This document shows, piece after piece, positions 26,601 through 36,467 of a stretch of DNA of 64,000 bases. Each line of letters opens with the position of its first letter. Within the stretch, counting starts at the first letter, position 1. The stretch comes from Pseudomonas sp. GD04091 (GTDB lineage Bacteria > Pseudomonadota > Gammaproteobacteria > Pseudomonadales > Pseudomonadaceae): NCBI RefSeq assembly GCF_029836165.1, contig NZ_JAOEBG010000010.1:1-64000 (forward strand), read 5' to 3'. The notes beneath the pieces are model-generated. The model had not been told where the DNA came from and ran no database searches. It saw only the letters and a program-made list of their open reading frames with translations. The position numbers and the translations under genes are program-made.

Positions 26601-27266
26601 CGGGCCAACACGACCGACCTCAATACCTCGCTGACCCACGCCATCACCCTGACCTACTACTCCAACACGGTGTACGCGGTATACAAGGAAAACGCCAGCA
26701 CCCTGCGGATTGTGCAAGTCGGCCTGCCGATCCAAGGGCGTGTGGAGATCTACCCATTCAGCTCTCTCGGCGCGACCAGTATCAATCGTTTCGACATCAC
26801 GTTGCGCGATGACCCGTTCACCCCGGAGCTCATGATCGTCTATACGAGGCAGCAACCGAACCAAGGCATCTTGCTGTATGGCGATACCATTGCGCTGTTC
26901 CCGTGGAGCGCAGCGCTACCCGCCCCTGTCACACTCACGCAGATGGCGGGGGTGTCGCAACCAAGCATCGTCGAGGCGCACCGCACGAGCGATGGTAAAA
27001 AGCCCAGCGACCCGACAAAAATCACCCGGTTCGAGTACATCGTCGCTTGGAACAGAACGGCGGGGGGCGTTTCCTATGCCAGGTACAACGAGCAATTCAG
27101 GCCGATCGGTCCGGAAAGAAATATCAACCATAACGACAACTTGGTAACGAACCCTCGTGTCGCGACAAGTGACAACCAGATCGCCATCTACACCGAGGCA
27201 GGCACCGGCTCAGGGATGCGCAACCGAGGGCTGCTGCTCAGAACTGAAGACTTGGATCGGAGCTGA
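23670..27266 (+). CDS. Large protein with a duplicated ~400-residue beta-rich module and a C-terminal propeller-like region
   Basis: A 1198-residue protein of unknown function without signal peptide or membrane helix. A module of about 403-407 residues is present twice: residues ~1-395 and ~396-785. Each copy has an Ig-like domain (…TWGQ at 41-44 and TWGE at 448-451; VVAASQGEEI / VVAASMGKQL), a second Ig-like domain (WPLIARGQRYWMSVNGT / WLLSAPGQLFWIVVNGT) and a jelly-roll-like domain (TFTAPPGRSIEWAEL / TFTAPLGRSIERVLM). Residues ~790-1198 differ, with repeated strand patterns (HYAAIPGTDNIVPVWASN; MIVYTRQQPNQGILLYG) that suggest a beta-propeller or similar. CAGGAG precedes the ATG. Related repeat proteins exist in Pseudomonas as large hypothetical proteins; export route and role are unknown. 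Confidence 0.75.
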   Translation: MTTHISFDAADAVLDPALAQNGATTSVTYPDIRASDEIKVTWGQLYETPPQFGDAAPLLFEIPTWVVAASQGEEIPVTYAVTRDGMPVTTSDVLNLQVLELDAGHLPTPWVPAANEYGELDPIGMEEDTNVLLAPWPLIARGQRYWMSVNGTLHNGDRQTFPLASGQVVDDDEVVNGLDVILPLQVLRQLQEGSRLTISTRVAFVPAQDEQQAREFPERELTILTSTDCEEDFSAVPRQVLSNDNPVLTPSRMQITPVQVGSAWGVTTNINTTLDNTLFIAGETILRFTFPRAIRTFSVSAFYVHTLGQTFRFHDHLGFVDALTLPISRERPPRTSTFTAPPGRSIEWAELISVPEPPNDSGFGIDRVAWDLCAGAQAHPLSRLVRQQNPDVPTPLSLEAETMLDENLPAPEVAKAQGPVLSPHDALDGASVRVRYDAMQRTDLIELTWGETTIGQQHGNASGFVDFHVPVSVVAASMGKQLWVQYSVTQERESTRISQPLFLEVQALAQADLPTPTVTQAQWGELILADFEGDATIELDHWLLSAPGQLFWIVVNGTQADGSAFRFYAARNQPVEDEPQDIEVVLPRAELAKLQFGAPLRIQAKVAFDGNPDESLARVLTEQALVVRQQPLTSGRETFATLPAAALVVGRPVEIRSGMLIEPLFLGNQMSNINVSHENTLFAADSSILQFSSSGVFETFSLYTHGVKTSSESASHQLLLAFYDSQGLIDTLAIPFTTDRQPVKNTFTAPLGRSIERVLMTNMAPGNLGGFAIVMVEWGPRLSPHHGVLFSSPTQWWDSIIHDTAANDLMDTLVLTERSNHLVTGFTSTVQGTNTTHMASVMSNRGVLSQPVVVPRIYTGIQRGIHYAAIPGTDNIVPVWASNHDTNIFNIYLSRYEVDEFGMRDNYGTRNVSGSGGYNIHPRIVYCPQAGTQGLLLVTWVNVTGTVGSIKGTYYDVATLTPRSPEFEITRVIDAGYRANTTDLNTSLTHAITLTYYSNTVYAVYKENASTLRIVQVGLPIQGRVEIYPFSSLGATSINRFDITLRDDPFTPELMIVYTRQQPNQGILLYGDTIALFPWSAALPAPVTLTQMAGVSQPSIVEAHRTSDGKKPSDPTKITRFEYIVAWNRTAGGVSYARYNEQFRPIGPERNINHNDNLVTNPRVATSDNQIAIYTEAGTGSGMRNRGLLLRTEDLDRS
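23811..23820 (+). repeat. Poly-C tract (C9) inside the large repeat-protein gene
   Basis: An A followed by nine C (23812-23820) covers codons 48-51 of the large gene (Thr-Pro-Pro-Gln). Homopolymer C tracts of this length are known slippage sites; gain or loss of one base would end the frame early. Confidence 0.8.
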
Positions 27267-27343
27267 AACTGCGACCTTGGGAAGATCGCCGCAACGCGCT
27301 CCCGTTCATCGAGCGGGGTCGCCGAGCGGCGGCAACCGAAGGT

Positions 27344-27802
27344 TCAAGCCGGTTGGTAAAGTCCACGCAGGCTCATCAAACCGGCCAACGGCCAGTCTCC
27401 TTCGAGCTCCGCCAGGCTGGCGGTGCTCATGGGGGCTGGCCGTTGTCCATGACCATGCTCCAGCATCCCCACCAACGCCCCCACCAACGGCTGGTGACTG
27501 ACCAGCAGCACATGCTCCAGCCCCAACCGCTCGATTTCCCCGATGACCTGTCGCACGTCGCTTTCCGGCGTCAACCACGGCACCGTACGCACCGGCTCGG
27601 CGAACCCCAGCGCCCCATGCACCAGCGCGGCCGTCTGCTGCGCTCGCACATAGGGGCTGGCGATGATCGCCTGCAACGGCTGCCCCAACAGCCGGGCGGC
27701 ACTGTGCAGCACCTGCTCGCGGCCATGGGCGGTCAGGCGCCGCTCGGCGTCGGTGTTGGCCCGCGGCTCGGCCTCGCCGTGGCGCAGCACCCAGAGCTTC
27801 AC
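27344..27802 (-). CDS. sixA: SixA phosphohistidine phosphatase
   Basis: A 152-residue member of the histidine phosphatase superfamily. The catalytic LRHGEAE (H8 in RHG) and the second histidine H103 in LVSHQPLVG are present, with IASPYVRAQQTAALV between them; length and motifs fit SixA, which removes phosphate from phosphohistidine, for example in the nitrogen PTS of E. coli. Its ATG overlaps the stop of the upstream DUF4389 gene by 4 bp. Confidence 0.92.
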   Translation of the reverse strand: MKLWVLRHGEAEPRANTDAERRLTAHGREQVLHSAARLLGQPLQAIIASPYVRAQQTAALVHGALGFAEPVRTVPWLTPESDVRQVIGEIERLGLEHVLLVSHQPLVGALVGMLEHGHGQRPAPMSTASLAELEGDWPLAGLMSLRGLYQPA

Positions 27803-28146
27803 AGCTTGGGCTCCTCGTCACGCACCGGGTGGGGCGCAGGCGCGACCGCGTGCGGGGTTTCGCCTTCCGGCGCGCGCGGGGTCGGCCAGTCGGCGAACGG
27901 CCAGGGTTTCTGATCCGTGTGGAAGGTGCCGAAACGACCGATCTGCGCCAGGTACTGGCTGAGGCTGTCGCCAAAATTCATCAGGCTGGCGCTGGGCGCG
28001 CCATAGATCAGCCGGTAGATCAGCTGCACCAGCACCAGGCCGCCGAGCAGCAGCTCGGCCAGCTGCCAGGCCACCAGGAACACCAGCATCCACAGCACCC
28101 GCAGAATGATCGACTCGCGGGCGGCGCGCTCCGGGGTATCGTTCAT
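27799..28146 (-). CDS. DUF4389-type membrane protein
   Basis: A 115-residue inner-membrane protein starting MNDTPERAARESIILRVLWM. Two helices (VLWMLVFLVAWQLAELLLGG; LVLVQLIYRLIYG) are followed by the DUF4389 signature with YLAQIGRFGTFHTDQKPWPFADWP and a proline-rich tail. Members are often in operons with gpsA and sixA in Pseudomonas, as here, but their role is unknown. The gpsA stop lies 13 bp before the ATG. Confidence 0.85.
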   Translation of the reverse strand: MNDTPERAARESIILRVLWMLVFLVAWQLAELLLGGLVLVQLIYRLIYGAPSASLMNFGDSLSQYLAQIGRFGTFHTDQKPWPFADWPTPRAPEGETPHAVAPAPHPVRDEEPKL

Positions 28147-28159
28147 AAGTCGCTCCTTC

Positions 28160-29185
28160 TCAGTTGAAACCGCTGGTGGAAATGAAATCGACATCGGTCT
28201 TGGGCTCGGCGCGCATCAGGTGCTCGATGACCTGGTTGAGCGTGCGGCCTTCGAACAGGATCGCATGCAGGCCGGCCACCAGCGGCATGTACACGCCCAC
28301 CTCCTGGGCCTTGGCCTTGAGCACCTTGAGCGTGTTGACCCCTTCGGCCACTTCGCCCAGACGGCTGACGGCCTGCTCGAGGCTCAGACCCTGGCCCAGG
28401 GCGTGGCCGACCTGGTAGTTGCGGCTCTTGGGCGAGGAGCAGGTGACGATCAGGTCGCCGACCCCGGCAAGGCCCAGGAAGGTCATGGGGTTGGCGCCTT
28501 GGCTCACGGCGAAGCGGGTCATCTCGGCCAGGGCACGGGTGATCAGCATGCTCTTGGTGTTCTCGCCCATGCCCAACGCCACGGCCATGCCGGCGATGAT
28601 GGCGTAGACGTTCTTCAGTGCCCCGCCCAGCTCGACGCCGAAGCGGTCGCTGCTGGCGTAGACGCGGAAGGTGCGACCATGCAGCACGGCCTGCACCTGC
28701 TGGCACAGCGCCTCGTCCTCACTGGCGACCACGGTTGCGGTCAGCGCGTGCTCGGCGATCTCGCGCGCCAGGTTCGGCCCCGACAGCACGCCGATGCGCG
28801 CCTGGGGGGCGATTTCCTCGAGGATCTGGCTCATCAGCTTGAAGGTGTGCGCCTCGATGCCCTTGGTCAGGCTGACCAGGCCCTTGCCGCGCAGCAGCTC
28901 GGCGTGGGGCGCCAGCACGCTGCGCAAGGCGCTGGAGGGCAAGGCGACGAAGATCAGCGCGCTGCCCTGCAGGGTGGCGAGCAGGTCGTTGACCGGTTCG
29001 ACGCCGTCATGCAGGCGGATGCCCTTGAGGTAGCGCGGGTTCTCGCGGTTGACGCGCATCGCCTCGGCCTGGGCCGGGTCACGCATCCACTGCCGCACCG
29101 GGTGGCCGTTCTCCGCCAGCAGGTTCGCCACGGCGGTGCCGAAGCTGCCGCCTCCAAGAACTGCAACAGGTTGCTGTTCAGTCAT
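28160..29185 (-). CDS. gpsA: NAD(P)-dependent glycerol-3-phosphate dehydrogenase
   Basis: A 341-residue cytosolic enzyme that reduces dihydroxyacetone phosphate to sn-glycerol-3-phosphate for phospholipid synthesis. The Rossmann motif [16 protein letters not shown] is at residues 8-23; the catalytic lysine lies in [14 protein letters not shown] and the substrate-binding [13 protein letters not shown] follows. The MTEQQPV start at 29183-29185 gives the normal family N-terminus. First gene of the gpsA-DUF4389-sixA unit. Confidence 0.96.
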   Translation of the reverse strand: MTEQQPVAVLGGGSFGTAVANLLAENGHPVRQWMRDPAQAEAMRVNRENPRYLKGIRLHDGVEPVNDLLATLQGSALIFVALPSSALRSVLAPHAELLRGKGLVSLTKGIEAHTFKLMSQILEEIAPQARIGVLSGPNLAREIAEHALTATVVASEDEALCQQVQAVLHGRTFRVYASSDRFGVELGGALKNVYAIIAGMAVALGMGENTKSMLITRALAEMTRFAVSQGANPMTFLGLAGVGDLIVTCSSPKSRNYQVGHALGQGLSLEQAVSRLGEVAEGVNTLKVLKAKAQEVGVYMPLVAGLHAILFEGRTLNQVIEHLMRAEPKTDVDFISTSGFN

Positions 29186-29225
29186 ATCCAATCCGTTAAC
29201 CAATAAAGTAAGTGGCGACTGGCGC

Positions 29226-29231
29226 ATTATA
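29226..29231 (-). promoter_or_regulatory. Candidate -10 hexamer for gpsA
   Basis: Reading toward gpsA the perfect TATAAT is found 41 bp upstream of the ATG, but the -35 position holds no good match. A sigma-70 promoter is likely but weakly supported. Confidence 0.4.
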
Positions 29232-29270
29232 CGGGGCACATGCGACAGAACCAGTGGCAGTGCCGACCCT

Positions 29271-29296
29271 TTCACGGGCAGGCCCGCCCCCACAGG
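29271..29296. repeat. Single REP-like sequence
   Basis: On the minus strand this reads CCTGTGGGGGCGGGCCTGCC followed by CGTGAA, a Pseudomonas REP variant, in the gap between divergent gpsA and the TonB-receptor gene. Confidence 0.6.
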
Positions 29297-29385
29297 GGCG
29301 TCGGTCGACTTCGGTGATCCGGGTCACTGGCAAAACCTGCGCGGTCGGTTAACATGCCTGATTCATTTCTGAAACAAGGCCTCCC

Positions 29386-31500
29386 GTGTTCGCTGGCACG
29401 CCTCCCTACCCGCGTCTGCTGTTGATCACTGCCCTGCTGGGCGGACCGGCCGTGGCCGATGATCTGTTCATCGACAACCAGGACCTGCCCCAGGTTCTGA
29501 CCGCGACCCGTCTGAAACAATCCCCGGCGGCGGTCCCCGGCAGCATGACCGTGCTCGACAGCGAGCTGATCCGCGCCAGCGGCGCCCGCGACATCCCCGA
29601 GCTGCTGCGCCTGGTGCCGGGGATGATGATCGGCTACGGCGCCGGCAACCAGGCGACGGTCAACTACCACGGCAGCAACGTCAGCGACGCCCGGCGCATG
29701 CAGGTGCTGATCGACGGGCGCTCGGTGTACCGGGCGGGGCTGGCCACGGTGGACTGGAGCGACATCCCCGTCGCCATCGAGGACATCGAACGCATCGAGG
29801 TGTTCCGCGGGCCGAACACCGTCAGCTATGGCGCCAACGCGCTGATGGCGGTGGTCAACATCCTCACCCGCAACCCCGCCGACAGCCACGGCACGCGCCT
29901 GAAGCTGACCCGTGGCCAGGATGGCATCAACGACTACTACGCCAGCCAGGGTTTCGGCTGGGACGGCGGCGACCTGCGCCTGTCGCTGTCGGGCCAGCAG
30001 GACGACGGCTTCGACCAGGACCAGTTCGGCCGCGACTACCGCGACAGCCGCCGGCTCAACCGCATCAACCTCAGCGCCAGCCATTACCTGGCGCCGGACC
30101 AGACCCTGGAGTGGCAACTGGCGGCCAAGGAAGGCAGCAACCAGCGCCCGTACACCTACCAGCCGGTATTCGGCAACTACCGGGCCGGCGACAATGCCGA
30201 TGTCAACGCCAAGGACTACGCGGGCTCGGTGCGCTGGAACATCGACTTCAACCCCGAGCACAGCCTGTACGTGCAGGGCTCGGCCCAGCATTTCGATCGC
30301 CAGCAGGTGTGGCGCGCCTGCGATGCCGCCATCGCCTTCAGCCCGGAGCTGACCCGCCTGTGGCAACTGGACTCGAACTTCGCCGAAAAAGTCGCGCGCA
30401 ACCTGTACAGCGGCAACCTGCCCAGCACCACCGACCCGGTGCTCGATGCCCTGATGGGCGAGGTGCAGAGCCAGTGGGCCAACGGCGGCAACAACACGAT
30501 CTGCGGCAACGTCGACCAGAGCACCCGGGAAACCCGCTACGACCTGGAAATCCAGGACACCCTGAGCCTGACCGACAGCCTGCGCCTGGTCAGCGGCATG
30601 AACTACCGCTATGACCGGGCCGACTCGCAGACTTATTTCAATGGCAGCCTCGACGACCAGACCTGGCGCCTGTTCGGCCAGCTCGAATGGCGCGCCGACG
30701 AGCACTGGATCGTCCAGGGCGGGACGATGTACGAGCGCTCGCAGCTGTCCGGCAGTTCGCTCACCCCGCGCATGGCGGTGAACTACCTGATCACCCCGCG
30801 CCATGGCCTGCGCGCGGTGTACTCCGAGGCGATCCGCTCGCCGGACATGTTCGAGAACAACGTCAACTGGAGCTACACGGTCAAGAACCTGACGCCCAAC
30901 CGCTACGGCCTGCAGGATGGCGAATACTTCGTCAAGACCCGCGGCCCGGGCAACCTCGACCAGGAGCGCATGCGTTCGCGCGAGCTGGGCTACAACGGCT
31001 ATTTCAGCGACCTCGAGCTGAGCATGGACGTGAAGCTGTTCTACGACGAAATCACCGGCATGATCAGCGAGCCGCTGAAGAACAACCAGTACATCGCCAG
31101 CAACGCCAACAAGGCGCGCTTCAGCGGCAGCGAAGCGCAGTTCGACTGGCGCGCGACCCATCGCGACCGGCTGCGCGTCACCTATGCCTACGTCGATGCC
31201 TGGGCCAGCAACCCGGCCGACAGCCGACTGACCGCCCGCAACAGCGGCTCGGCCGGCTGGATGCGCGACTGGGGCGACGGCTGGTCCAGCGCCCTCTTCT
31301 ATTACGGTGACGATGCGCTCAACCGCTATCGCTACGAGCGCATGGACCTGCGCGTGGCCAAACGCTTCAAGGTGCAAGACAGCAATCTTGAGCTGGCCGC
31401 CCTGTGGCAACAGCGCCTGGACGATGACCCGGTCACCCTCGTGCAGAACCGCTACGACAGCCGTCATCGCCTGAGCGTCAGCGCGGAGCTGGAATTCTGA
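29386..31500 (+). CDS. TonB-dependent outer-membrane receptor
   Basis: A 704-residue receptor. After a signal peptide (cleavage about residue 24, near PAVADD) there is a TonB-box-like segment (LPQVLTATRL), a plug domain at ~45-160 (LVPGMMIGY, IERIEVFRGPNTVSYGANALMA) and a 22-strand-sized barrel that ends in Phe (LSVSAELEF), as outer-membrane barrels do. It lacks the N-terminal STN signalling extension. The start is GTG with an AAGG element 8 nt upstream; no in-frame ATG fits. Ligand unknown. Its stop overlaps the next ATG by one base (TGATG), so it is coupled to a binding-protein-like gene and a hybrid kinase. Confidence 0.92.
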   Translation: MFAGTPPYPRLLLITALLGGPAVADDLFIDNQDLPQVLTATRLKQSPAAVPGSMTVLDSELIRASGARDIPELLRLVPGMMIGYGAGNQATVNYHGSNVSDARRMQVLIDGRSVYRAGLATVDWSDIPVAIEDIERIEVFRGPNTVSYGANALMAVVNILTRNPADSHGTRLKLTRGQDGINDYYASQGFGWDGGDLRLSLSGQQDDGFDQDQFGRDYRDSRRLNRINLSASHYLAPDQTLEWQLAAKEGSNQRPYTYQPVFGNYRAGDNADVNAKDYAGSVRWNIDFNPEHSLYVQGSAQHFDRQQVWRACDAAIAFSPELTRLWQLDSNFAEKVARNLYSGNLPSTTDPVLDALMGEVQSQWANGGNNTICGNVDQSTRETRYDLEIQDTLSLTDSLRLVSGMNYRYDRADSQTYFNGSLDDQTWRLFGQLEWRADEHWIVQGGTMYERSQLSGSSLTPRMAVNYLITPRHGLRAVYSEAIRSPDMFENNVNWSYTVKNLTPNRYGLQDGEYFVKTRGPGNLDQERMRSRELGYNGYFSDLELSMDVKLFYDEITGMISEPLKNNQYIASNANKARFSGSEAQFDWRATHRDRLRVTYAYVDAWASNPADSRLTARNSGSAGWMRDWGDGWSSALFYYGDDALNRYRYERMDLRVAKRFKVQDSNLELAALWQQRLDDDPVTLVQNRYDSRHRLSVSAELEF

Positions 31501-32386
31501 TGATCCGTCTGCTGCGCATGCTGCTGCTTTGTCTCTGGCCCCTGGGATCGCTGTCGGCCAGCGAAATCCTGCTGGTCGGCGGCGAAGACCAGCCGGGCAT
31601 TCGCAGCTTCGTCGCGGCCCTGGACAAACACCGACCCCACGATCAGGTGCGGTTCCAGACCGTGGCGCAACTGCCCAGGCCGGGCAGGCTCAAGCCCGAC
31701 ACTCGACTGGTGCTGCTCGACACCCCGGCCCTGGAATGGCGACTGAGCGAAAGCGCCGGGCCACCCGCGCTGGCGCTGCGGGTGAGCCGTGTGCAGGCCC
31801 AGCAGCGTCTGGGCACTTCACGCCCGGCCTTCCTCAGCCTGCTGTGGAGCGACCCCCCGCTGTCCCGCCAGCTGCGCCTGACCCGCTACCTGCTGCCCCA
31901 GGCCCGGCGGATCGGCGTACTCTACGGCGAGCACAGCCGGTTCCTGCTCGACGAGCTGCGCCAGGCGGCCCATCCATTGGGGCTGGAAATCGTCGCCCAG
32001 GACTGGCCCGACCTGCGCGACAGCCGCCCTCTGCAGCATCTGCTGAACAACAGCGACGTACTGCTGGGGCTGGACGACCCTGACCTGTACAACTCCAAAT
32101 CGGCCAAGAACGTGCTGCTCAGCAGTTATGGCCGGCAGATGGCGCTGATCGGGCCGAACGCCGGGTTCGTCCGGGCCGGCGCGCTGGCCAGCACCTACAG
32201 CGACCAGGACGACTGGTTGACGGTGCTCGGCCAACTGCTCGATCAACCGCCGTCCCACTGGCCGCGCAGCCTCTATCCCGCGCACTTCGGCGTCAGCGGC
32301 AACCAGCAGGTGGCCCGCGCCCTGGGCCTGGAAACGATCGACCCCGCCGCCGCCGCCGTGGCCCTTGCCGAAGGAGCCACTGCCCC

Positions 32387-32390
<4 letters not shown>
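31500..32390 (+). CDS. Periplasmic ABC-type substrate-binding-like protein
   Basis: A 296-residue exported protein with a short signal peptide ([20 protein letters not shown]). Mature residues alternate alpha/beta as in two-lobed binding proteins of the uncharacterised ABC_sub_bind type: [20 protein letters not shown] in lobe 1, then [19 protein letters not shown] and [40 protein letters not shown] in lobe 2. No ABC permease or ATPase is adjacent. It lies between a TonB receptor and a hybrid kinase with coupled ORFs, so it may bind a ligand brought in by the receptor and present it to the kinase. That role is inferred. Confidence 0.8.
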
Positions 32391-34315
<1,925 letters not shown>

Positions 34316-34372
34316 AGTGCGGCAGTCTTAGGGACTGGACAGGACCGCCTCAGGGCCGGAAAATAACATTTC

Positions 34373-34388
34373 AGTGCACACCTGTACT
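34373..34388. promoter_or_regulatory. Candidate fatty-acid-regulator operator upstream of fabA
   Basis: AGTGCACACCTGTACT is an imperfect 16-bp palindrome (half-sites AGTGCA and TGTACT, five of six positions symmetric), 135 bp upstream of the fabA ATG. DesT/FabR-type TetR regulators bind AGT…ACT palindromes before fabAB in other bacteria; identity here is inferred. Confidence 0.35.
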
Positions 34389-34490
34389 TCTTTTGCCAGG
34401 TGCGCTGTGACTTTCACCACAACGCAATAGTCTACCTGTAGGCTGCCGTCCCGAATGCCAAAGCGAATCGGGCCGGCCGGGAAGATTCGT

Positions 34491-34505
34491 CCCCTGCCGC
34501 AGGGG
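34491..34505. other. Perfect inverted repeat in the fabA leader
   Basis: CCCCTGCCGCAGGGG is an inverted repeat six bases before the TGAGGAG ribosome-binding site of fabA and could form a hairpin near it. Confidence 0.4.
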
Positions 34506-34522
34506 GTTATTGAGGAGCTCGC

Positions 34523-35038
34523 ATGACCAAACAAAACGCCTTTACCCGGGAAGACCTGCTGCGCTGCAGTCGCGGTGAGCTGTTCGGCCCCGGTAATGCG
34601 CAACTGCCCGCCCCGAACATGCTGATGGTCGATCGCATCACCCACATCAGCGAAGAAGGCGGCAAGTTCGGCAAAGGTGAATTGGTCGCCGAGCTGGATA
34701 TCAATCCGGACCTGTGGTTCTTCGCCTGCCACTTCGAAGGCGATCCGGTGATGCCGGGCTGCCTGGGCCTGGACGCCATGTGGCAGCTGGTCGGGTTCTT
34801 CCTCGGCTGGCAGGGTCTGCCGGGCCGTGGCCGCGCCCTGGGTTCGGGCGAAGTGAAGTTCTTCGGCCAGGTACTTCCCACCGCCAAGAAAGTCACCTAC
34901 AACATTCACATCAAGCGCGTCCTGAAGGGCAAGCTGAACATGGCCATCGCCGATGGCTCGGTCAGCGTCGACGGTCGCGAGATCTACACCGCCGAAGGCC
35001 TGCGGGTCGGCGTGTTCACCTCCACTGACAATTTCTAA
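34523..35038 (+). CDS. fabA: FabA, beta-hydroxydecanoyl-ACP dehydratase/isomerase
   Basis: A 171-residue hot-dog-fold enzyme that dehydrates beta-hydroxydecanoyl-ACP and isomerises the trans-2 to the cis-3 double bond, the branch point to unsaturated fatty acids. The catalytic H70 and D84 lie in [23 protein letters not shown] follows TGAGGAGCTCGC. It is 11 bp upstream of fabB, with which it forms an operon; fabB codes the elongating synthase for the cis product. Confidence 0.98.
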   Translation: MTKQNAFTREDLLRCSRGELFGPGNAQLPAPNMLMVDRITHISEEGGKFGKGELVAELDINPDLWFFACHFEGDPVMPGCLGLDAMWQLVGFFLGWQGLPGRGRALGSGEVKFFGQVLPTAKKVTYNIHIKRVLKGKLNMAIADGSVSVDGREIYTAEGLRVGVFTSTDNF

Positions 35039-35049
35039 GGGTTATTCGC

Positions 35050-36270
35050 ATGCGCCGCGTCGTGATCACTGGTCTGGGCATCGTATCGTGCCTGGGCAAT
35101 GACAAAGCTACCGTCACCGAAAACCTGCGCAACAGCCGTCCGGGTATCCGTTACAACCCGGAATACAAGGAAATGGGGCTGCGTAGCCAGGTTTCCGGTT
35201 CCATCGACCTCAACCTCGAAGAGCTGATCGACCGCAAGGTCTTCCGCTTCGTCGGCCACGCCGCGGCCTACGCCTACCTGGCGATGCAGGACGCGATCAA
35301 GGACTCGGGCCTGACCGAAGAGCAGATCTCCAACCCGCGTACCGGTTTGGTCGCCGGCTCCGGCGGCGCTTCCACCCTGAACCAGATGGAAGCCCTCGAC
35401 ACCCTGCGCGAGAAAGGCGTCAAGCGTGTCGGCCCGTACCGCGTCACCCGCACCATGGGCAGCACCGTGTCGGCGTGCCTGGCCACCCCGTTCAAGATCA
35501 AGGGCATCAACTACTCGATCTCGTCGGCCTGCGCCACCTCCGCACACTGCATCGGCACCGCCATGGAGCAGATCCAGTGGGGCAAGCAGGACATCGTCTT
35601 CGCCGGCGGCGGTGAAGAAGAGCACTGGAGCCAGTCGTTCCTGTTCGATGCCATGGGCGCCCTGTCGACCAAGCGCAACGAAACTCCGGAACTGGCCTCG
35701 CGCGCCTACGATGCCGACCGTGACGGCTTCGTCATCGCTGGCGGCGGCGGCATGGTAGTGGTCGAGGAGCTGGAACATGCCCTGGCCCGCGGCGCCAAGA
35801 TCTACGCCGAGATCGTCGGCTACGGCGCGACCTCCGACGGCTACGACATGGTCGCCCCGAGCGGCGAAGGCGCCATCCGCTGCATGCAGCAGGCGCTGTC
35901 CACCGTCGACACCCCGATCGACTACCTGAACACCCACGGCACCTCCACCCCGGTCGGCGACGTCGCCGAGATGAAGGGCGTGCGTGAAGTGTTCGGCGAC
36001 AAGGCACCGAAGATCAGCTCGACCAAGAGCCTGTCCGGCCACTCGCTGGGCGCCGCGGGCGTGCACGAGGCGATCTACTGCCTGCTGATGATGGAGAACA
36101 ACTTCATCGCCGGCTCCGCCAACATCGACGAGCTGGACCCGGAGGTCGCCGACCTGCCGATCCTGCGCAAGACCGAAGAGAACGCCAAGCTCGATACCGT
36201 CATGAGCAACAGCTTCGGCTTCGGCGGCACCAACGCCACCCTGGTGCTCAAGCGCTGGGAAGGCAAGTGA
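35050..36270 (+). CDS. fabB: FabB, 3-oxoacyl-ACP synthase I
   Basis: A 406-residue condensing enzyme (thiolase fold). The active-site cysteine is C161 in [11 protein letters not shown], with H296 in [11 protein letters not shown] and H331 in [11 protein letters not shown] completing the Cys-His-His triad. It elongates cis-3-decenoyl-ACP from FabA. An 11-bp gap to fabA and the terminator 20 bp downstream indicate a two-gene operon. Confidence 0.98.
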   Translation: MRRVVITGLGIVSCLGNDKATVTENLRNSRPGIRYNPEYKEMGLRSQVSGSIDLNLEELIDRKVFRFVGHAAAYAYLAMQDAIKDSGLTEEQISNPRTGLVAGSGGASTLNQMEALDTLREKGVKRVGPYRVTRTMGSTVSACLATPFKIKGINYSISSACATSAHCIGTAMEQIQWGKQDIVFAGGGEEEHWSQSFLFDAMGALSTKRNETPELASRAYDADRDGFVIAGGGGMVVVEELEHALARGAKIYAEIVGYGATSDGYDMVAPSGEGAIRCMQQALSTVDTPIDYLNTHGTSTPVGDVAEMKGVREVFGDKAPKISSTKSLSGHSLGAAGVHEAIYCLLMMENNFIAGSANIDELDPEVADLPILRKTEENAKLDTVMSNSFGFGGTNATLVLKRWEGK

Positions 36271-36286
36271 TCGCCTGACCTGCTGA

Positions 36287-36322
36287 ACAAAAACGCCCGG
36301 ACCTTGGTCCGGGCGTTTTTGT
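36287..36322 (+). terminator. Rho-independent terminator of fabAB
   Basis: AAACGCCCGGACC is followed by its complement GGTCCGGGCG and then a T run (GTTTTTG), 20 bp after the fabB stop. The A run on the left makes it potentially active in both directions. Confidence 0.9.
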
Positions 36323-36350
36323 TTGTACTGCCAGATGATGCACACCTACC

Positions 36351-36456
36351 TGTAGGAGCGGCCTTGTGTCGCGAAGCGCCCCCGGCGATTCATCGGTGAG
36401 GCCAATATCCTGGGGCCGTTTCGCGCTCCTTTCGCGACACACGGCCGCTCCTACAC
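36351..36456. repeat. REP element pair between convergent genes
   Basis: Arms TGTAGGAGCGGCCTTGTGTC and GACACACGGCCGCTCCTACA are inverted around ~65 bp with further stem-forming segments. Located between fabB and the chemoreceptor gene. Confidence 0.85.
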
Positions 36457-36467
36457 GGGCCAGGTCT

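Noticed and set aside
23670..27266. The large repeat protein as a Tc-type insecticidal toxin or phage tail protein
   Set aside because: No RHS/YD repeats, no TcA-type motifs and no phage structural genes nearby.
29272..31467. 731-codon minus-strand frame opposite the TonB receptor
   Set aside because: The plus strand has signal peptide, plug and barrel features; the antisense frame is Val/Ala/Gly-rich without motifs.
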